This document shows, piece by piece, positions 25,802 to 34,364 of a stretch of 64,000 bases of DNA. A model generated the notes under the pieces. It ran no database searches, was not told the DNA's origin, and worked only from the letters and a program-made list of their open reading frames with translations. The position numbers and the translations under genes are program-made. Source of the stretch: Polaribacter sp. MED152 (GTDB lineage Bacteria; Bacteroidota; Bacteroidia; Flavobacteriales; Flavobacteriaceae); the NCBI RefSeq assembly GCF_000152945.2, contig NC_020830.1:434001-498000 (forward strand), written 5' to 3'. The first letter of the stretch is position 1, and each line of letters opens with the position of its first letter.

Positions 25802-26146
25802 TTATTCTTTTTTTAAATACTCATTAGAGCCGTATTCTGTAAATAGTATCATCTTATTAGAGTTAGGCATTTCAATTTTATAAGCCATTTTATCAATAGA
25901 CGACGCTCCATTTCCAATACTTTTCATGGTAAGAATTAATGAATCACCTTTTAATTCCCATTTTTGATAAAGAAGTGTTTCCATATTGTCTGATCGTGCA
26001 ACGCCATTTTCTAATAAGGTAAAATTTAGCTTGGCCTCAGACAGATCTATCCAAGAACCTAAAACATCTTCATTTTTAATACTAGTTGATTGACAAGCCA
26101 TTACTAATAATAGCGTCACAAATAAAAGTTTGAATATATTCTTCAT
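25802..26146 (-). CDS. Small lipoprotein, lipocalin-like
   Basis: 114 residues with a lipoprotein signal peptide whose lipobox LVMAC puts the lipidated cysteine at 18. The mature part has a lipocalin-like opening, VLGSWIDLSEAKLNFTLLENG, with alternating strands (YQKWELKGDSLILTMKS, MAYKIEMPNSNKMILFTEY), as in small Bacteroidota lipocalin-like domains. It is probably anchored in the outer membrane facing the periplasm. Ligand unknown. It lies upstream of acr3 in the same direction but the acr3 operator region separates them. Confidence 0.7.
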   Translation of the reverse strand: MKNIFKLLFVTLLLVMACQSTSIKNEDVLGSWIDLSEAKLNFTLLENGVARSDNMETLLYQKWELKGDSLILTMKSIGNGASSIDKMAYKIEMPNSNKMILFTEYGSNEYLKKE

Positions 26147-26224
26147 AAATGCTGTTTTTAGAATTACAATATAAATAAAATATAAATTCTTGAAACTTAT
26201 GGATGATTAATAAATTGTTATCTG

Positions 26225-26247
26225 GTAAATTGATGTTTACAATTTAC
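26225..26247. promoter_or_regulatory. Perfect dyad between lipoprotein and RDD genes
   Basis: GTAAATTG-N7-CAATTTAC. It lies 79 bases upstream of the lipoprotein start and 95 bases downstream of the RDD gene. Could be an operator or a weak hairpin; no T tract on either strand. Confidence 0.3.
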
Positions 26248-26341
26248 TAAGGGAATACTTTTAAATAGAATAGAAATTAAAAACATTTATATTGTTCTAT
26301 AATTTATATTATGTAAAATAGAAAATAATAAAACCTCTATC

Positions 26342-27154
26342 CTACATATTTTGTGTATAATAATTGTAATCTTTTAAAACAGTGCTTATAAACTCTTTGT
26401 CACTTTTGTGAATAGATTGAATTTGAGTTACTTCCAAGATTTTCGATCTAAGTTTTATCAAAGTTGAATAATCATCAAACTTTGCAGAACTCTCAAAGGT
26501 TTCTTTTATGATTCGTACGTCATTATCAGATAATTTAACAACACTTGGATATGTAGGTTTATACGTGTCTTTTATTTCCTGCAAAATGGTTTGTGAGAAT
26601 TTTACTTCATCCTTTAAATAAATAACAATGGTATTTGCAATAATATCTCCAAAACGTTGGCTTTTATTTGTGAATAAGATTAAAAAAAAGCCAATTAATT
26701 TACCAAATATAAAAAGTAAAACGAGCAAAATATATTCATCTGTTAATCCTAAGGAAGCCACATAAACAAACAATAAACTGAATAAATTAAAATCGATAAC
26801 TCTTAAAAACCATCTAATAATAAAATCGGTTGTTGTTGGCTTATACCCTTCAATATTAATTACTTTTAAGTGCAATAACTTTTTACCCAATGTTTGACCA
26901 TTCAATAAAATTTCTGAATACAAAGAATAGAAAGTTATAGGTATTAATACTAAGGCTTCTATGGCTTTGATGTCCCAACTATCGCCAGTTAAAGCATTTT
27001 CAAGAGAAGAAAAATCAAAAAATTCAAAGATTAAATATAGATAAGCAAACTTTATAATATTGTCTATAATAAACGCTAAAAGTCTTTGAAATACACCAGC
27101 CAAAGTAAATTTTATATTTACATTTTGTGCAGTTTTTATTTGGAGTGTTTTCAT
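26342..27154 (-). CDS. RDD-family membrane protein
   Basis: 270 residues. The RDD domain (about 18-170) has the characteristic arginine and aspartates: GVFQRLLAFIIDNIIKFAYLYLI in helix 1 (R24, D31) and the NGQTLGKKLLHLKVINIEGYKPT loop before helix 3, then FIIRWFLRVIDFNLFS. The C-terminal 90 residues are soluble and helical. RDD proteins are often near SpoIIM/MoxR modules in Bacteroidota, and here it is divergent from exactly such an operon with only 22 bases between start codons. It is probably a functional partner. Transport of small solutes has been proposed for some RDD proteins, but not for this type. Confidence 0.85.
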   Translation of the reverse strand: MKTLQIKTAQNVNIKFTLAGVFQRLLAFIIDNIIKFAYLYLIFEFFDFSSLENALTGDSWDIKAIEALVLIPITFYSLYSEILLNGQTLGKKLLHLKVINIEGYKPTTTDFIIRWFLRVIDFNLFSLLFVYVASLGLTDEYILLVLLFIFGKLIGFFLILFTNKSQRFGDIIANTIVIYLKDEVKFSQTILQEIKDTYKPTYPSVVKLSDNDVRIIKETFESSAKFDDYSTLIKLRSKILEVTQIQSIHKSDKEFISTVLKDYNYYTQNM

Positions 27155-27176
27155 GCAATGATTAAATTCGCTCTAT

Positions 27177-28145
27177 ATGAGAGAGGTCGCTTTTATAAAG
27201 CAAAATAAAGAAAAATGGCTAGAATTTGAACAATTAATTTCAAATAAAGAGAAAAAAAGTCCAGACCTAATTGCCAATTTGCACATAAAGATAATGAACG
27301 ATTTAGTTTATGCGCAAACTTACTATCCTAAAAGCAAGGTTACCAGGTATTTAAATAAATTAGCCAAATCTAGTTTCAATAAAGTCTATGACTCTAAAAA
27401 ACGAAACAAAAATGCAATCCTATATTTCTTTTTAGACAAGGTTCCTCTACTCTGCTATCAATACAGAAAAATTATATACTTCTCATTTATAGTATTTTTT
27501 GTTTGTTTTTTTATTGGTTTATTAAGCACATTTAATGATGCTGATTTTGCAAGACAAATTCTTGGTAATAATTATGTAGATCAAACTCTAGAAAATATTG
27601 AAAGTGGTGATGCTATGGCTATTTACAAAAGTGGTAGCAACTGGGCTACTTTTATTGGTATTTATAATAATAATCAAAGAGTTGGGCTAAATATGTTTCT
27701 TTCAGGTCTATTTTTAGGCTTTGGTACAGCTTATTATATTGTGGTAAATGCTATAATGGTTGCAGTTTTTCAAGCATTTTTCTATCAATACAATAGTCTT
27801 TACGATAGTTTAAAAGGAATTTGGATTCATGGAACCTATGAGATTTTTGGTATAATAATAGAAGCTGCAGCTGGCTATATAATTGGAGCTAGTATTCTTT
27901 TTCCTGGCACATTAAAAAGATTAGAATCTTTTAAAATTGGCATTAGAGACGCCTTTTATATTTTTATCAGTACAATTCCTTTTACCATTATTGCTGCATT
28001 TTTAGAGGGTTATATTACTAGGTACTCTAATCAAATGCCAGATATATTTTGTTTCGCTATTATTTTCTTTTGCTTAATTACAATCAGTTATTACTATCTC
28101 ATTTTGCCATTTAAAAGAGCAAAACAATATCAAGGAACTGCATGA
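27177..28145 (+). CDS. SpoIIM-like (DUF95) membrane protein
   Basis: 322 residues. A soluble N-terminal helical region (1 to about 95, with EKWLEFEQLISNKEKKSPD) precedes five to six membrane helices. The SpoIIM signature is ATFIGIYNNNQRVGLNMFLSGLFLGFGT (about 160-187), followed by GIWIHGTYEIFGIIIEAAAGYIIG (about 220-243). Bacillus SpoIIM acts in peptidoglycan remodelling during engulfment; in non-sporulating Bacteroidota the role is unknown. First gene of the five-gene operon, overlapping the next by 4 bases. A TAAATTCG box 6 bases before its ATG suggests a leaderless message. Confidence 0.87.
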   Translation: MREVAFIKQNKEKWLEFEQLISNKEKKSPDLIANLHIKIMNDLVYAQTYYPKSKVTRYLNKLAKSSFNKVYDSKKRNKNAILYFFLDKVPLLCYQYRKIIYFSFIVFFVCFFIGLLSTFNDADFARQILGNNYVDQTLENIESGDAMAIYKSGSNWATFIGIYNNNQRVGLNMFLSGLFLGFGTAYYIVVNAIMVAVFQAFFYQYNSLYDSLKGIWIHGTYEIFGIIIEAAAGYIIGASILFPGTLKRLESFKIGIRDAFYIFISTIPFTIIAAFLEGYITRYSNQMPDIFCFAIIFFCLITISYYYLILPFKRAKQYQGTA

Positions 28146-28840
28146 AAAATTTAATAGCTTCCCTCCTTTTATTGTTATGCTTTAATAGTTTTGGCTTTAA
28201 TCAACCAGACACTACAGATTTAAATTCTAACCATGTAGTTGGGTTAAATACTTACCAAAGAGAGTTGCCAAAAAACCTTAAAGAAAAATACAATGATGAT
28301 GATTTTATTTACAAAGAGAAAAAGGAAAAGCCAAAAAAATCATCAAATATAAATTCAGCCTTTTTAGACGGATTTATCATTTTTATGAAATTTATATTTC
28401 CCTTTCTGTTAGGTATTTTTATTGTTTATATTATTTTAAAGACTGTTTTAAATATCGATATACGATTTTGGAAAAAACAAAATAATGCAACGAATACAGT
28501 TCAAAAATTAGAGTTTGATAATGATGATATTCATGAATTAGATATTGATTCTTTATTGAATACTGCTTTAAATAACAATGATTATAGACTAGCCACAAGA
28601 TATTACTACCTAAAACTATTAAAATATCTAAGTGACTTAAATCATATCGATTATCAAATCGAAAAGACTAATTCAGACTATTTGTTGGAAATCAAAAAAG
28701 ATGAAATTATTCCTGATTTTTCTTATCTATCTTACATCTATGCTCATATTTGGTATGGTAAATTTGCTATAGACGCAATTGGTTTTAAAAATGTGGAAAG
28801 TAAATATCAGTCATTTTTTAAAAAATTAAAGGATGACTAA
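28142..28840 (+). CDS. DUF4129-type membrane protein
   Basis: 232 residues. Signal peptide-like N-terminus (MKNLIASLLLLLCFNSFGF), a linker with a charged KEKKEKPKKS stretch, one membrane helix (about 77-102) and a soluble C-terminal domain. The RLATRYYYLKLLKYLSDLNHIDYQIEKTNSDYL segment is the DUF4129 pattern, which in other families sits at the end of transglutaminase-like proteins. It overlaps spoIIM by 4 bases and the next gene by 8, indicating coupled translation. Probably part of an inner-membrane complex with its neighbours. Confidence 0.75.
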   Translation: MKNLIASLLLLLCFNSFGFNQPDTTDLNSNHVVGLNTYQRELPKNLKEKYNDDDFIYKEKKEKPKKSSNINSAFLDGFIIFMKFIFPFLLGIFIVYIILKTVLNIDIRFWKKQNNATNTVQKLEFDNDDIHELDIDSLLNTALNNNDYRLATRYYYLKLLKYLSDLNHIDYQIEKTNSDYLLEIKKDEIIPDFSYLSYIYAHIWYGKFAIDAIGFKNVESKYQSFFKKLKDD

Positions 28841-30029
28841 ATATTTCAATCATTTTGCTGCATTTATAGTTACTTTAACAATATTCAGTTGTTCAGAAAC
28901 CAACTGGGAAGAAAACTTCAATTATAAAGAGAAAAGTCCTTTTGGTACATACATAATGCATGAAGAAATAAATAATTTATTTCCAAATGATAGCATCATC
29001 ACCATAAAGAAAAACTTTAGAGATTATTTGGCTGATGGTAATTTTGATTCAATTTCAACTGCAAATTATGTTTGCATTAATTACAGCATGAATAAGCTAG
29101 AATATGAGGGTGTAGATTCATTGCTATCTTTTGTAAGTAAAGGAAATAATGCTTTTATTGCTCTAGAGTATTTTAGTAAAAACTTTCGTAAAAAATTAGA
29201 ATTTACCTCTAACAATTTAAGTAAAGATTCTTATTTCTATGAAGATTTGAAGAAACTAAAAGGTCAGTTTTATTTGGATTCTTTGAGAACTGAAACTTAC
29301 AATTTTGATCGAAATATTAAAAGAAATTATTTTGTTACCTATAATAAAAACAATACCTCAATTTTAGGATTTGCTGAAATTGATACTGAATTAGTACCTA
29401 ATTTTATTCGAATAAAACATGGTAAAGGCTATTTCTATTTGCACACAAACCCTATTGTTTTTACAAATTATTATTTGTTAAAAGATGAGAATTCTTATAT
29501 TAATCAACTACTCTCTTACCTCCCATCAGGAAACATTATTTGGGATCCACAATTAAGATACAGTAAGAATTCCGATAACAATAAAGACAACACCTCAGTT
29601 TTTGATTTCTTCTTAAAACACAACACGCTAACTTGGTTTTTAATTGTGTTATTAGTAGGTATACTATTGTTTATGTTATTTAATGCCAAAAGAAAACAAA
29701 GACCAATACCTAGCATTCCAAAATTAGAAAACACTACAGTTGCTTTTACACAAACAATTGCTAGTTTGTATTTAAAGGAACAAAATCATAAAAATTTAGT
29801 TGATAAAACAATTCGCTTTTTCCTAGAGAAAGTTAGAACAAAATATTTATTAAATACCAATAGACTTAATACTGAATTCATAAAGAATTTAGCATCAAAA
29901 TCTGGTAATAAATTGGCAAATACCAAGTATTTAATCAATACAATTAAAACTTTAAATAAAAAGACAGAATGTACTCAAGAAGAGTTATTTGTCTTGCAAA
30001 AAATGATTACAAAATTCTTAAAAAAATAA
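28833..30029 (+). CDS. DUF4350-type membrane lipoprotein
   Basis: 398 residues. The N-terminus ends in a lipobox-like IFSC (C20). The extracytoplasmic region (about 21-260) has the DUF4350 layout: KSPFGTYIMHEEINNLFPN, then YVCINYSMNKLEYEGVDSLLSFVSKGNNAFIA. One membrane helix lies at about 268-286 and a cytosolic helical C-terminus follows (about 290-398). Proteins of this type sit between DUF4129 and MoxR genes throughout Bacteroidota. The function is not known. The predicted lipid anchor plus a later membrane helix is unusual, so the N-terminal signal may instead be an uncleaved anchor. Confidence 0.72.
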   Translation: MTKYFNHFAAFIVTLTIFSCSETNWEENFNYKEKSPFGTYIMHEEINNLFPNDSIITIKKNFRDYLADGNFDSISTANYVCINYSMNKLEYEGVDSLLSFVSKGNNAFIALEYFSKNFRKKLEFTSNNLSKDSYFYEDLKKLKGQFYLDSLRTETYNFDRNIKRNYFVTYNKNNTSILGFAEIDTELVPNFIRIKHGKGYFYLHTNPIVFTNYYLLKDENSYINQLLSYLPSGNIIWDPQLRYSKNSDNNKDNTSVFDFFLKHNTLTWFLIVLLVGILLFMLFNAKRKQRPIPSIPKLENTTVAFTQTIASLYLKEQNHKNLVDKTIRFFLEKVRTKYLLNTNRLNTEFIKNLASKSGNKLANTKYLINTIKTLNKKTECTQEELFVLQKMITKFLKK

Positions 30030-30033
30030 TAGT

Positions 30034-31038
30034 ATGGATATGCATAATGAAGACCAAAATACTGGTGAATTATCTTTTGAAAATAGAATAGATTTATCTG
30101 AGTTACAGGCAAGTGTTCTAAAAATTAAAAAACAATTGCAAAAGGTAATTGTAGGTCAAAAAGAAATGGTAGATCTACTTCTAGTTTCACTGTTAGCTAA
30201 TGGTCATTTATTAATTGAAGGTGTACCAGGAGTTGCCAAAACTATAACAGCAAAATTATTATCAAAAACCATAAATGTTGGATTTAGTAGAATTCAGTTT
30301 ACGCCAGATTTAATGCCATCAGATATTTTAGGAACTTCTGTATTTAATGCCAAAACCTCAAACTTTGAGTTTAAGAAGGGGCCCATTTTTTCGAATATGA
30401 TTTTAATTGATGAAATCAATAGAGCACCTGCAAAAACTCAAGCAGCATTGTTTGAAGTAATGGAAGAAAAGCAAATAACTATGGATGGTACAACTTATAA
30501 ATTGGATGAACCTTTTGTAGTTTTAGCTACTCAAAACCCTATAGAACAAGAAGGTACATATAGATTACCAGAAGCACAATTAGATAGATTTTTATTTAAA
30601 GTTATCGTTGAATATCCTAATGCAGAAGAGGAACTAGAAATTTTAATGAAAGAGCAGGCTTTAGAAAATAGTACTAAAACCAGCCAAATAGAAACTATAA
30701 TTGAAGGTTCTAAAATTGTAGAATATAGAGCTCTTGTTAATCAAATTAAAATTGAAGAAAATCTATTAAAATATATAGCAAATGTAGTTGTAAATACAAG
30801 GTCTAATTCGTTTTTATATTTAGGGGCTTCTCCAAGAGCTAGTATTGCTATTTTAAATGCTTCTAAGGCTTTTGCAGCTATTGAGGGCAGAGATTTTGTA
30901 ACTCCAGAAGACATTAAAAAGGCAACAGTACCTGTTTTACAACATAGAGTAATTGTAACTCCAGAAAGAGAAATGGAAGGTTTAACGAGTAAACAAATTA
31001 TTAAACAAATCATAGAAACAGTAGAAATTCCTAGATAG
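30034..31038 (+). CDS. MoxR-family AAA+ ATPase
   Basis: 334 residues. Walker A is GVPGVAKT (63-70), Walker B is ILIDEI (123-128) followed by NRAPAKTQAALFEVMEE, sensor 1 is ATQNPIEQEGTYRLPEAQLDRF, and the C-terminal lid carries GASPRASIAILNASKA (sensor 2). MoxR ATPases act as chaperones that remodel or activate VWA-domain and metal-dependent proteins. Here the adjacent DUF58 protein is the usual partner. The start could be Met-1 or Met-3 with no functional difference. It begins 4 bases after the DUF4350 gene. Confidence 0.92.
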   Translation: MDMHNEDQNTGELSFENRIDLSELQASVLKIKKQLQKVIVGQKEMVDLLLVSLLANGHLLIEGVPGVAKTITAKLLSKTINVGFSRIQFTPDLMPSDILGTSVFNAKTSNFEFKKGPIFSNMILIDEINRAPAKTQAALFEVMEEKQITMDGTTYKLDEPFVVLATQNPIEQEGTYRLPEAQLDRFLFKVIVEYPNAEEELEILMKEQALENSTKTSQIETIIEGSKIVEYRALVNQIKIEENLLKYIANVVVNTRSNSFLYLGASPRASIAILNASKAFAAIEGRDFVTPEDIKKATVPVLQHRVIVTPEREMEGLTSKQIIKQIIETVEIPR

Positions 31039-31040
31039 TC

Positions 31041-32375
31041 TTGAAATACTTTTACAACTCATTATTTATAAATAAACGGTTTTTCTATGCGTTAAGCATA
31101 ATAGCCTCACTTTTTGTGATTGGTTTTTTCGTTGCTATATTTTTTGAAATTGCAAAAGTGCTATTATTAGTATTGGTTGGTTTACTTATCATAGATATCA
31201 CTTTGTTGTATAACACAAAAAACGGAATTTCAGCAGAACGTTTTTTACCTGAAAAATTATCTAATGGCGATGAAAATAAAATTACCCTAGATATTCAAAA
31301 CAAATATAATTTTGAAGCTCATATAGAATTGATTGAAGAATTGCCTTATCAATTTCAAAAAAGAGATTTTAATTTTCAACTTAGTTTACAAAAGAAAGAA
31401 ATTAAAGCAGTAAAGTATAGTTTAAACCCAAAAGAAAGAGGACTTTATGAATTTGGTAATCTTAATGCTTATGCAAATACAGGTTTAAAATTGGCTACTA
31501 AAAAATACATATTAGCTAAAAAGAAAGAGTTAAAATGTTATCCATCCTTTTTAAAATTAAGAGAGTTTGATTTTCAAACATTCAATAATTCTGTAGTTTC
31601 TTATGGTACTAAGAAAGTAAGAAGAATAGGTAATTCTTTAGAATTTGAACAAATCAAGGAATACGTCTCTGGTGATGATATTCGTACTTTAAACTGGAAA
31701 GCTACAGCCAAAAGCAATCAACTTATGATTAATCAATATATGGAAGAGAAATCTCAAGCTGTATATTGTATTATTGACAAAGGTAGAGCCATGCAAATGG
31801 AATTTGAAGGTTTAAGTTTGTTAGATTATGCAGTTAATGCCACTTTAGCTATCAGCAATGTAATTTTAAAGAAACAAGATAAAGCTGGTATTTTATCATT
31901 TTCTAAAAAGCTTGAGGATATTGTAGTTGCCGAAAAACGAAATTCTCAAATGAGTTTAATTTCTGAAGCTTTGTATAGAATTAAAACTAATTTTTCTGAG
32001 TCTGATTTTAGCAGTTTGTATACAATTGTTAAAAGAAAAATTAGACAGCGAAGTTTACTTGTTCTCTTTTCCAATTTTGAAACTTTAGATGGTTTAAATA
32101 GGCAACTTCCCTATTTAAGAGCTTTAGCTAAAAATCACTTAGTTTTGGTTGTGTTTTTTAAAAATACAGAATTGAATGTATTAATTGAAAAAGAATCAAA
32201 AAATATTCAAGATGTTTATGATGCTATTATTGCAGAAAAGTTTCTGTATGAGAAAAAGCAAATTGTAAACGAATTAAAAAAATACGGTATACAATCTGTA
32301 TTGACAACGCCTAAAGATCTTACAGGAGATACTATTGAAAAATATTTAAGTTTAAAATCGAGAGGATTATTTTAA
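31041..32375 (+). CDS. DUF58 (VWA-like) protein, TTG start
   Basis: 444 residues. Two N-terminal membrane helices (about 13-60), a beta-rich region, and the DUF58 core GDDIRTLNWKATAKSNQLMINQYMEEKSQ (about 214-242), followed by a VWA-like fold (YCIIDKGRAM). DUF58 proteins are cognate partners of MoxR ATPases. Translation begins at TTG 31041, two bases after the moxR stop; no ATG is nearby, and the N-terminus KYFYNSLFINKRFFYAL is family-typical. It is the last gene of the operon. Substrate or client unknown. Confidence 0.87.
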   Translation: MKYFYNSLFINKRFFYALSIIASLFVIGFFVAIFFEIAKVLLLVLVGLLIIDITLLYNTKNGISAERFLPEKLSNGDENKITLDIQNKYNFEAHIELIEELPYQFQKRDFNFQLSLQKKEIKAVKYSLNPKERGLYEFGNLNAYANTGLKLATKKYILAKKKELKCYPSFLKLREFDFQTFNNSVVSYGTKKVRRIGNSLEFEQIKEYVSGDDIRTLNWKATAKSNQLMINQYMEEKSQAVYCIIDKGRAMQMEFEGLSLLDYAVNATLAISNVILKKQDKAGILSFSKKLEDIVVAEKRNSQMSLISEALYRIKTNFSESDFSSLYTIVKRKIRQRSLLVLFSNFETLDGLNRQLPYLRALAKNHLVLVVFFKNTELNVLIEKESKNIQDVYDAIIAEKFLYEKKQIVNELKKYGIQSVLTTPKDLTGDTIEKYLSLKSRGLF

Positions 32376-32436
32376 TTTATTATTATATTTCCATATTGAA
32401 ATTAACCAAAATTATAACGAATAATTAATAAAAAAA

Positions 32437-32820
32437 ATGAATTGGTATTTAAAAGTATTAAGACAGTATGCAGATTTTAAAGGTAGAGCTAGAAGAAAAG
32501 AATTTTGGATGTTCTACTTATTCAATACAATAATAACCTTATTTTTTCGAATATTAGATCATTTATTAGGAACAAATTATGGTGATTATGATGATCAAGG
32601 AATTTTAGAATCTATTTACGGTTTAATCGTTATAATTCCGTTTATAGCAGTAACAGCAAGAAGAATGCACGATGTTGGTAAAAGTGGATGGTTTATGTTA
32701 ATTCCTTTTTACAATTTCTACTTAAGTGTTATTGATGGTGAACCACATGCAAATAAATGGGGAGATAACCCAAAAGGCATAGGTAACGACTCTATGATTA
32801 ATCAAATTGGTAAAGAATAA
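32437..32820 (+). CDS. DUF805 membrane protein
   Basis: 127 residues. The family N-terminus MNWYLKVLRQYADFKGRARRKEFWMF-like pattern leads into membrane helices (about 27-45, 62-78, 86-104), with TARRMHDVGKSGWFMLIPFYN as the conserved middle signature. The short C-terminus GDNPKG also matches. YhaH/DUF805 proteins are inner-membrane proteins of unknown function. It stands alone, 61 bases after the DUF58 gene. Confidence 0.88.
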   Translation: MNWYLKVLRQYADFKGRARRKEFWMFYLFNTIITLFFRILDHLLGTNYGDYDDQGILESIYGLIVIIPFIAVTARRMHDVGKSGWFMLIPFYNFYLSVIDGEPHANKWGDNPKGIGNDSMINQIGKE

Positions 32821-32821
32821 T

Positions 32822-33355
32822 TTACTCTTCTAATTTAGCCCATTTACCATAATAAATAATGGTAGTTCTAATGCTACTATTAATTCTTAAAGTACTGGTA
32901 TTATTGGCAAATAAAGTTAGGTTAGCAGTTAAGCTTTCTTTATTGGCATTAAGAATATAAGTTAAGTTGTACCTGTTTTTACTACTGTCAAATTCTATTT
33001 TAGTTCTGGCAGGTACACCTTTAAACACAAGTCCACTCTCAGAAGTGTAATCACCACCTATTTGTTGTTCTCCATAATAAGGTAGGTACAAATCGATACT
33101 ATCGTTTTTAATTTTAAAGAAATTGGGATTATTAATTAAACTAATTCTAGCCAAGTTACTTCCTGGAGGTAGTAAATTTTCTAATCCTCTTGTATTTGTG
33201 AATGCAACAGGGTTTGCTGCATCAGAAACTATTTCTATTTGAGCATTTTCTACAGCACTTTTTAAATTTGCAATTTGAGTTGCACTAACTTTATTTTTAG
33301 AACTGGCACAACCTACAATAACCATAGAAAAAATGCCTAAAATTAAATATCTCAT
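32822..33355 (-). CDS. DUF4251 lipoprotein
   Basis: 177 residues. Lipoprotein signal peptide with lipobox VIVGC (C16). The mature domain has the DUF4251 features: a FEI-like first strand (AQIEIVSDAANPV), NFFKIKNDSIDLYLPYYGEQQIGGDY, and a terminal strand NSSIRTTIIYYGKW. A Bacteroidota-specific periplasmic or outer-membrane lipoprotein family of unknown role. It is divergent from the pseudouridine synthase gene and shares a compact promoter region with it. Confidence 0.82.
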   Translation of the reverse strand: MRYLILGIFSMVIVGCASSKNKVSATQIANLKSAVENAQIEIVSDAANPVAFTNTRGLENLLPPGSNLARISLINNPNFFKIKNDSIDLYLPYYGEQQIGGDYTSESGLVFKGVPARTKIEFDSSKNRYNLTYILNANKESLTANLTLFANNTSTLRINSSIRTTIIYYGKWAKLEE

Positions 33356-33382
33356 AATGTTATTTTTTCACTTAAAATACAT

Positions 33383-33390
33383 CAAAATTA
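33383..33390 (-). promoter_or_regulatory. -7 box for the DUF4251 gene
   Basis: Reads TAATTTTG on the minus strand, a full match, 27 bases before the start codon. Confidence 0.5.
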
Positions 33391-33414
33391 ATACCACATT
33401 CTGCGAATTGAGAT

Positions 33415-33422
33415 TATATTTG
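33415..33422 (+). promoter_or_regulatory. -7 box for the pseudouridine synthase gene
   Basis: TATATTTG, a full TAnnTTTG match, 23 bases before the start codon. It lies 24 bases from the divergent DUF4251 box, so the two promoters overlap. Confidence 0.5.
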
Positions 33423-33445
33423 ACGATTAAAGATAAGATTTTAAT

Positions 33446-34150
33446 ATGAGCTTAGAAATTATTTATGAAGATGCATATTTGTTATGTGTAACCAAACCTA
33501 ATAATGTTTTGGTACATCATGCCTACCATTCCAGAAATATGGCCGATGAAAAATCACTTCTTCAACTAGTTTCTGAAGAAACTGGGTTAAAAGTTTATCC
33601 TATTCATAGATTAGACAGAAAAACTTCTGGAGCAATTTTATTGGCAAAAGAAAAAGAATATGTGGCTAAATTTCAAGATTTGTTTACTAAGAATCAAATT
33701 CAGAAAATATATTATGGGGTTGTACGTGGTTTTTCACCATCTACAAAACGTATAGATTCTCCTGTAAAAGGTAGAGATGCTAATGTGCATAAAGAGGCGT
33801 TAACAGAATTAAAAACCTTAGCGAAAATTACTTTAGATATTGCTGTAAAACCTTATGATAGCAGCAGATATAGTTTGATTGAGCTTTTTCCAAAAACGGG
33901 TAGAATGCATCAATTAAGAGTGCATAGTAATAAAATTAGTCATCCATTAATAGGTGATGCAAAATATGGTGATAAAAATCATGATATGATGTTTGAGCAA
34001 AACTTCGGATTTAAAAACCTTTTTTTACATGCAGGTAAATTGGAATTTATTCATCCTTATACCCAAGAAACCTTAATTTTAAAATCAACTTTTCCAACTG
34101 ATTGGATTCAGCTTTTTGAAAAGTTCAATTGGAAAAACCCTTTAGAATAA
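33446..34150 (+). CDS. truC: RluA-family pseudouridine synthase (TruC-like)
   Basis: 234 residues with the RluA catalytic domain and no S4 domain. The catalytic aspartate is D57 in HRLDRKTSGAILLAKE. KTGRMHQLRVHSNKISHPLIGDAKYGD is the conserved second motif, and LFLHAGKLEF the third. The overall length and lack of S4 match TruC, which modifies U65 of tRNA; the target base here is inferred from family. Monocistronic with its own promoter and terminator. Confidence 0.85.
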   Translation: MSLEIIYEDAYLLCVTKPNNVLVHHAYHSRNMADEKSLLQLVSEETGLKVYPIHRLDRKTSGAILLAKEKEYVAKFQDLFTKNQIQKIYYGVVRGFSPSTKRIDSPVKGRDANVHKEALTELKTLAKITLDIAVKPYDSSRYSLIELFPKTGRMHQLRVHSNKISHPLIGDAKYGDKNHDMMFEQNFGFKNLFLHAGKLEFIHPYTQETLILKSTFPTDWIQLFEKFNWKNPLE

Positions 34151-34152
34151 AA

Positions 34153-34178
34153 AAATCCTGCATTTGCAGGATTTTTTT
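34153..34178. terminator. Bidirectional terminator after truC
   Basis: Arms aaatcctgca (34153-34162) and tgcaggattt (34165-34174), with A and T runs outside. It also touches the end of the convergent CPXCG gene. Confidence 0.85.
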
Positions 34179-34362
34179 ATTGTTCTATAGATTGTGCTTG
34201 AAAAGCAACCAAAGTACTTTCTTCAAATTGAGGAGATATTTCTATGGGGTTGCAGCATACTTCACAATCTTCTATATAAGTTTGTTGTCTTACACTGCTG
34301 TCTAAAATCATTGAGATTTCTTCCCAACAATAAGGACATTGAAAAAAATGTTCTTGCTCCAC
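34177..34362 (-). CDS. CPXCG-motif cysteine-rich protein
   Basis: 61 residues. CPYC (9-12) and CEVCC (33-37) form two cysteine pairs for one zinc ribbon. The family name comes from this motif, although the first pair here reads CPYC. Small cytosolic proteins of this family are common in Bacteroidota and proteobacteria and have no established function. It begins 2 bases after the upstream oxidoreductase stop codon and is probably co-transcribed with it. Confidence 0.85.
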   Translation of the reverse strand: MEQEHFFQCPYCWEEISMILDSSVRQQTYIEDCEVCCNPIEISPQFEESTLVAFQAQSIEQ

Positions 34363-34364
34363 CT

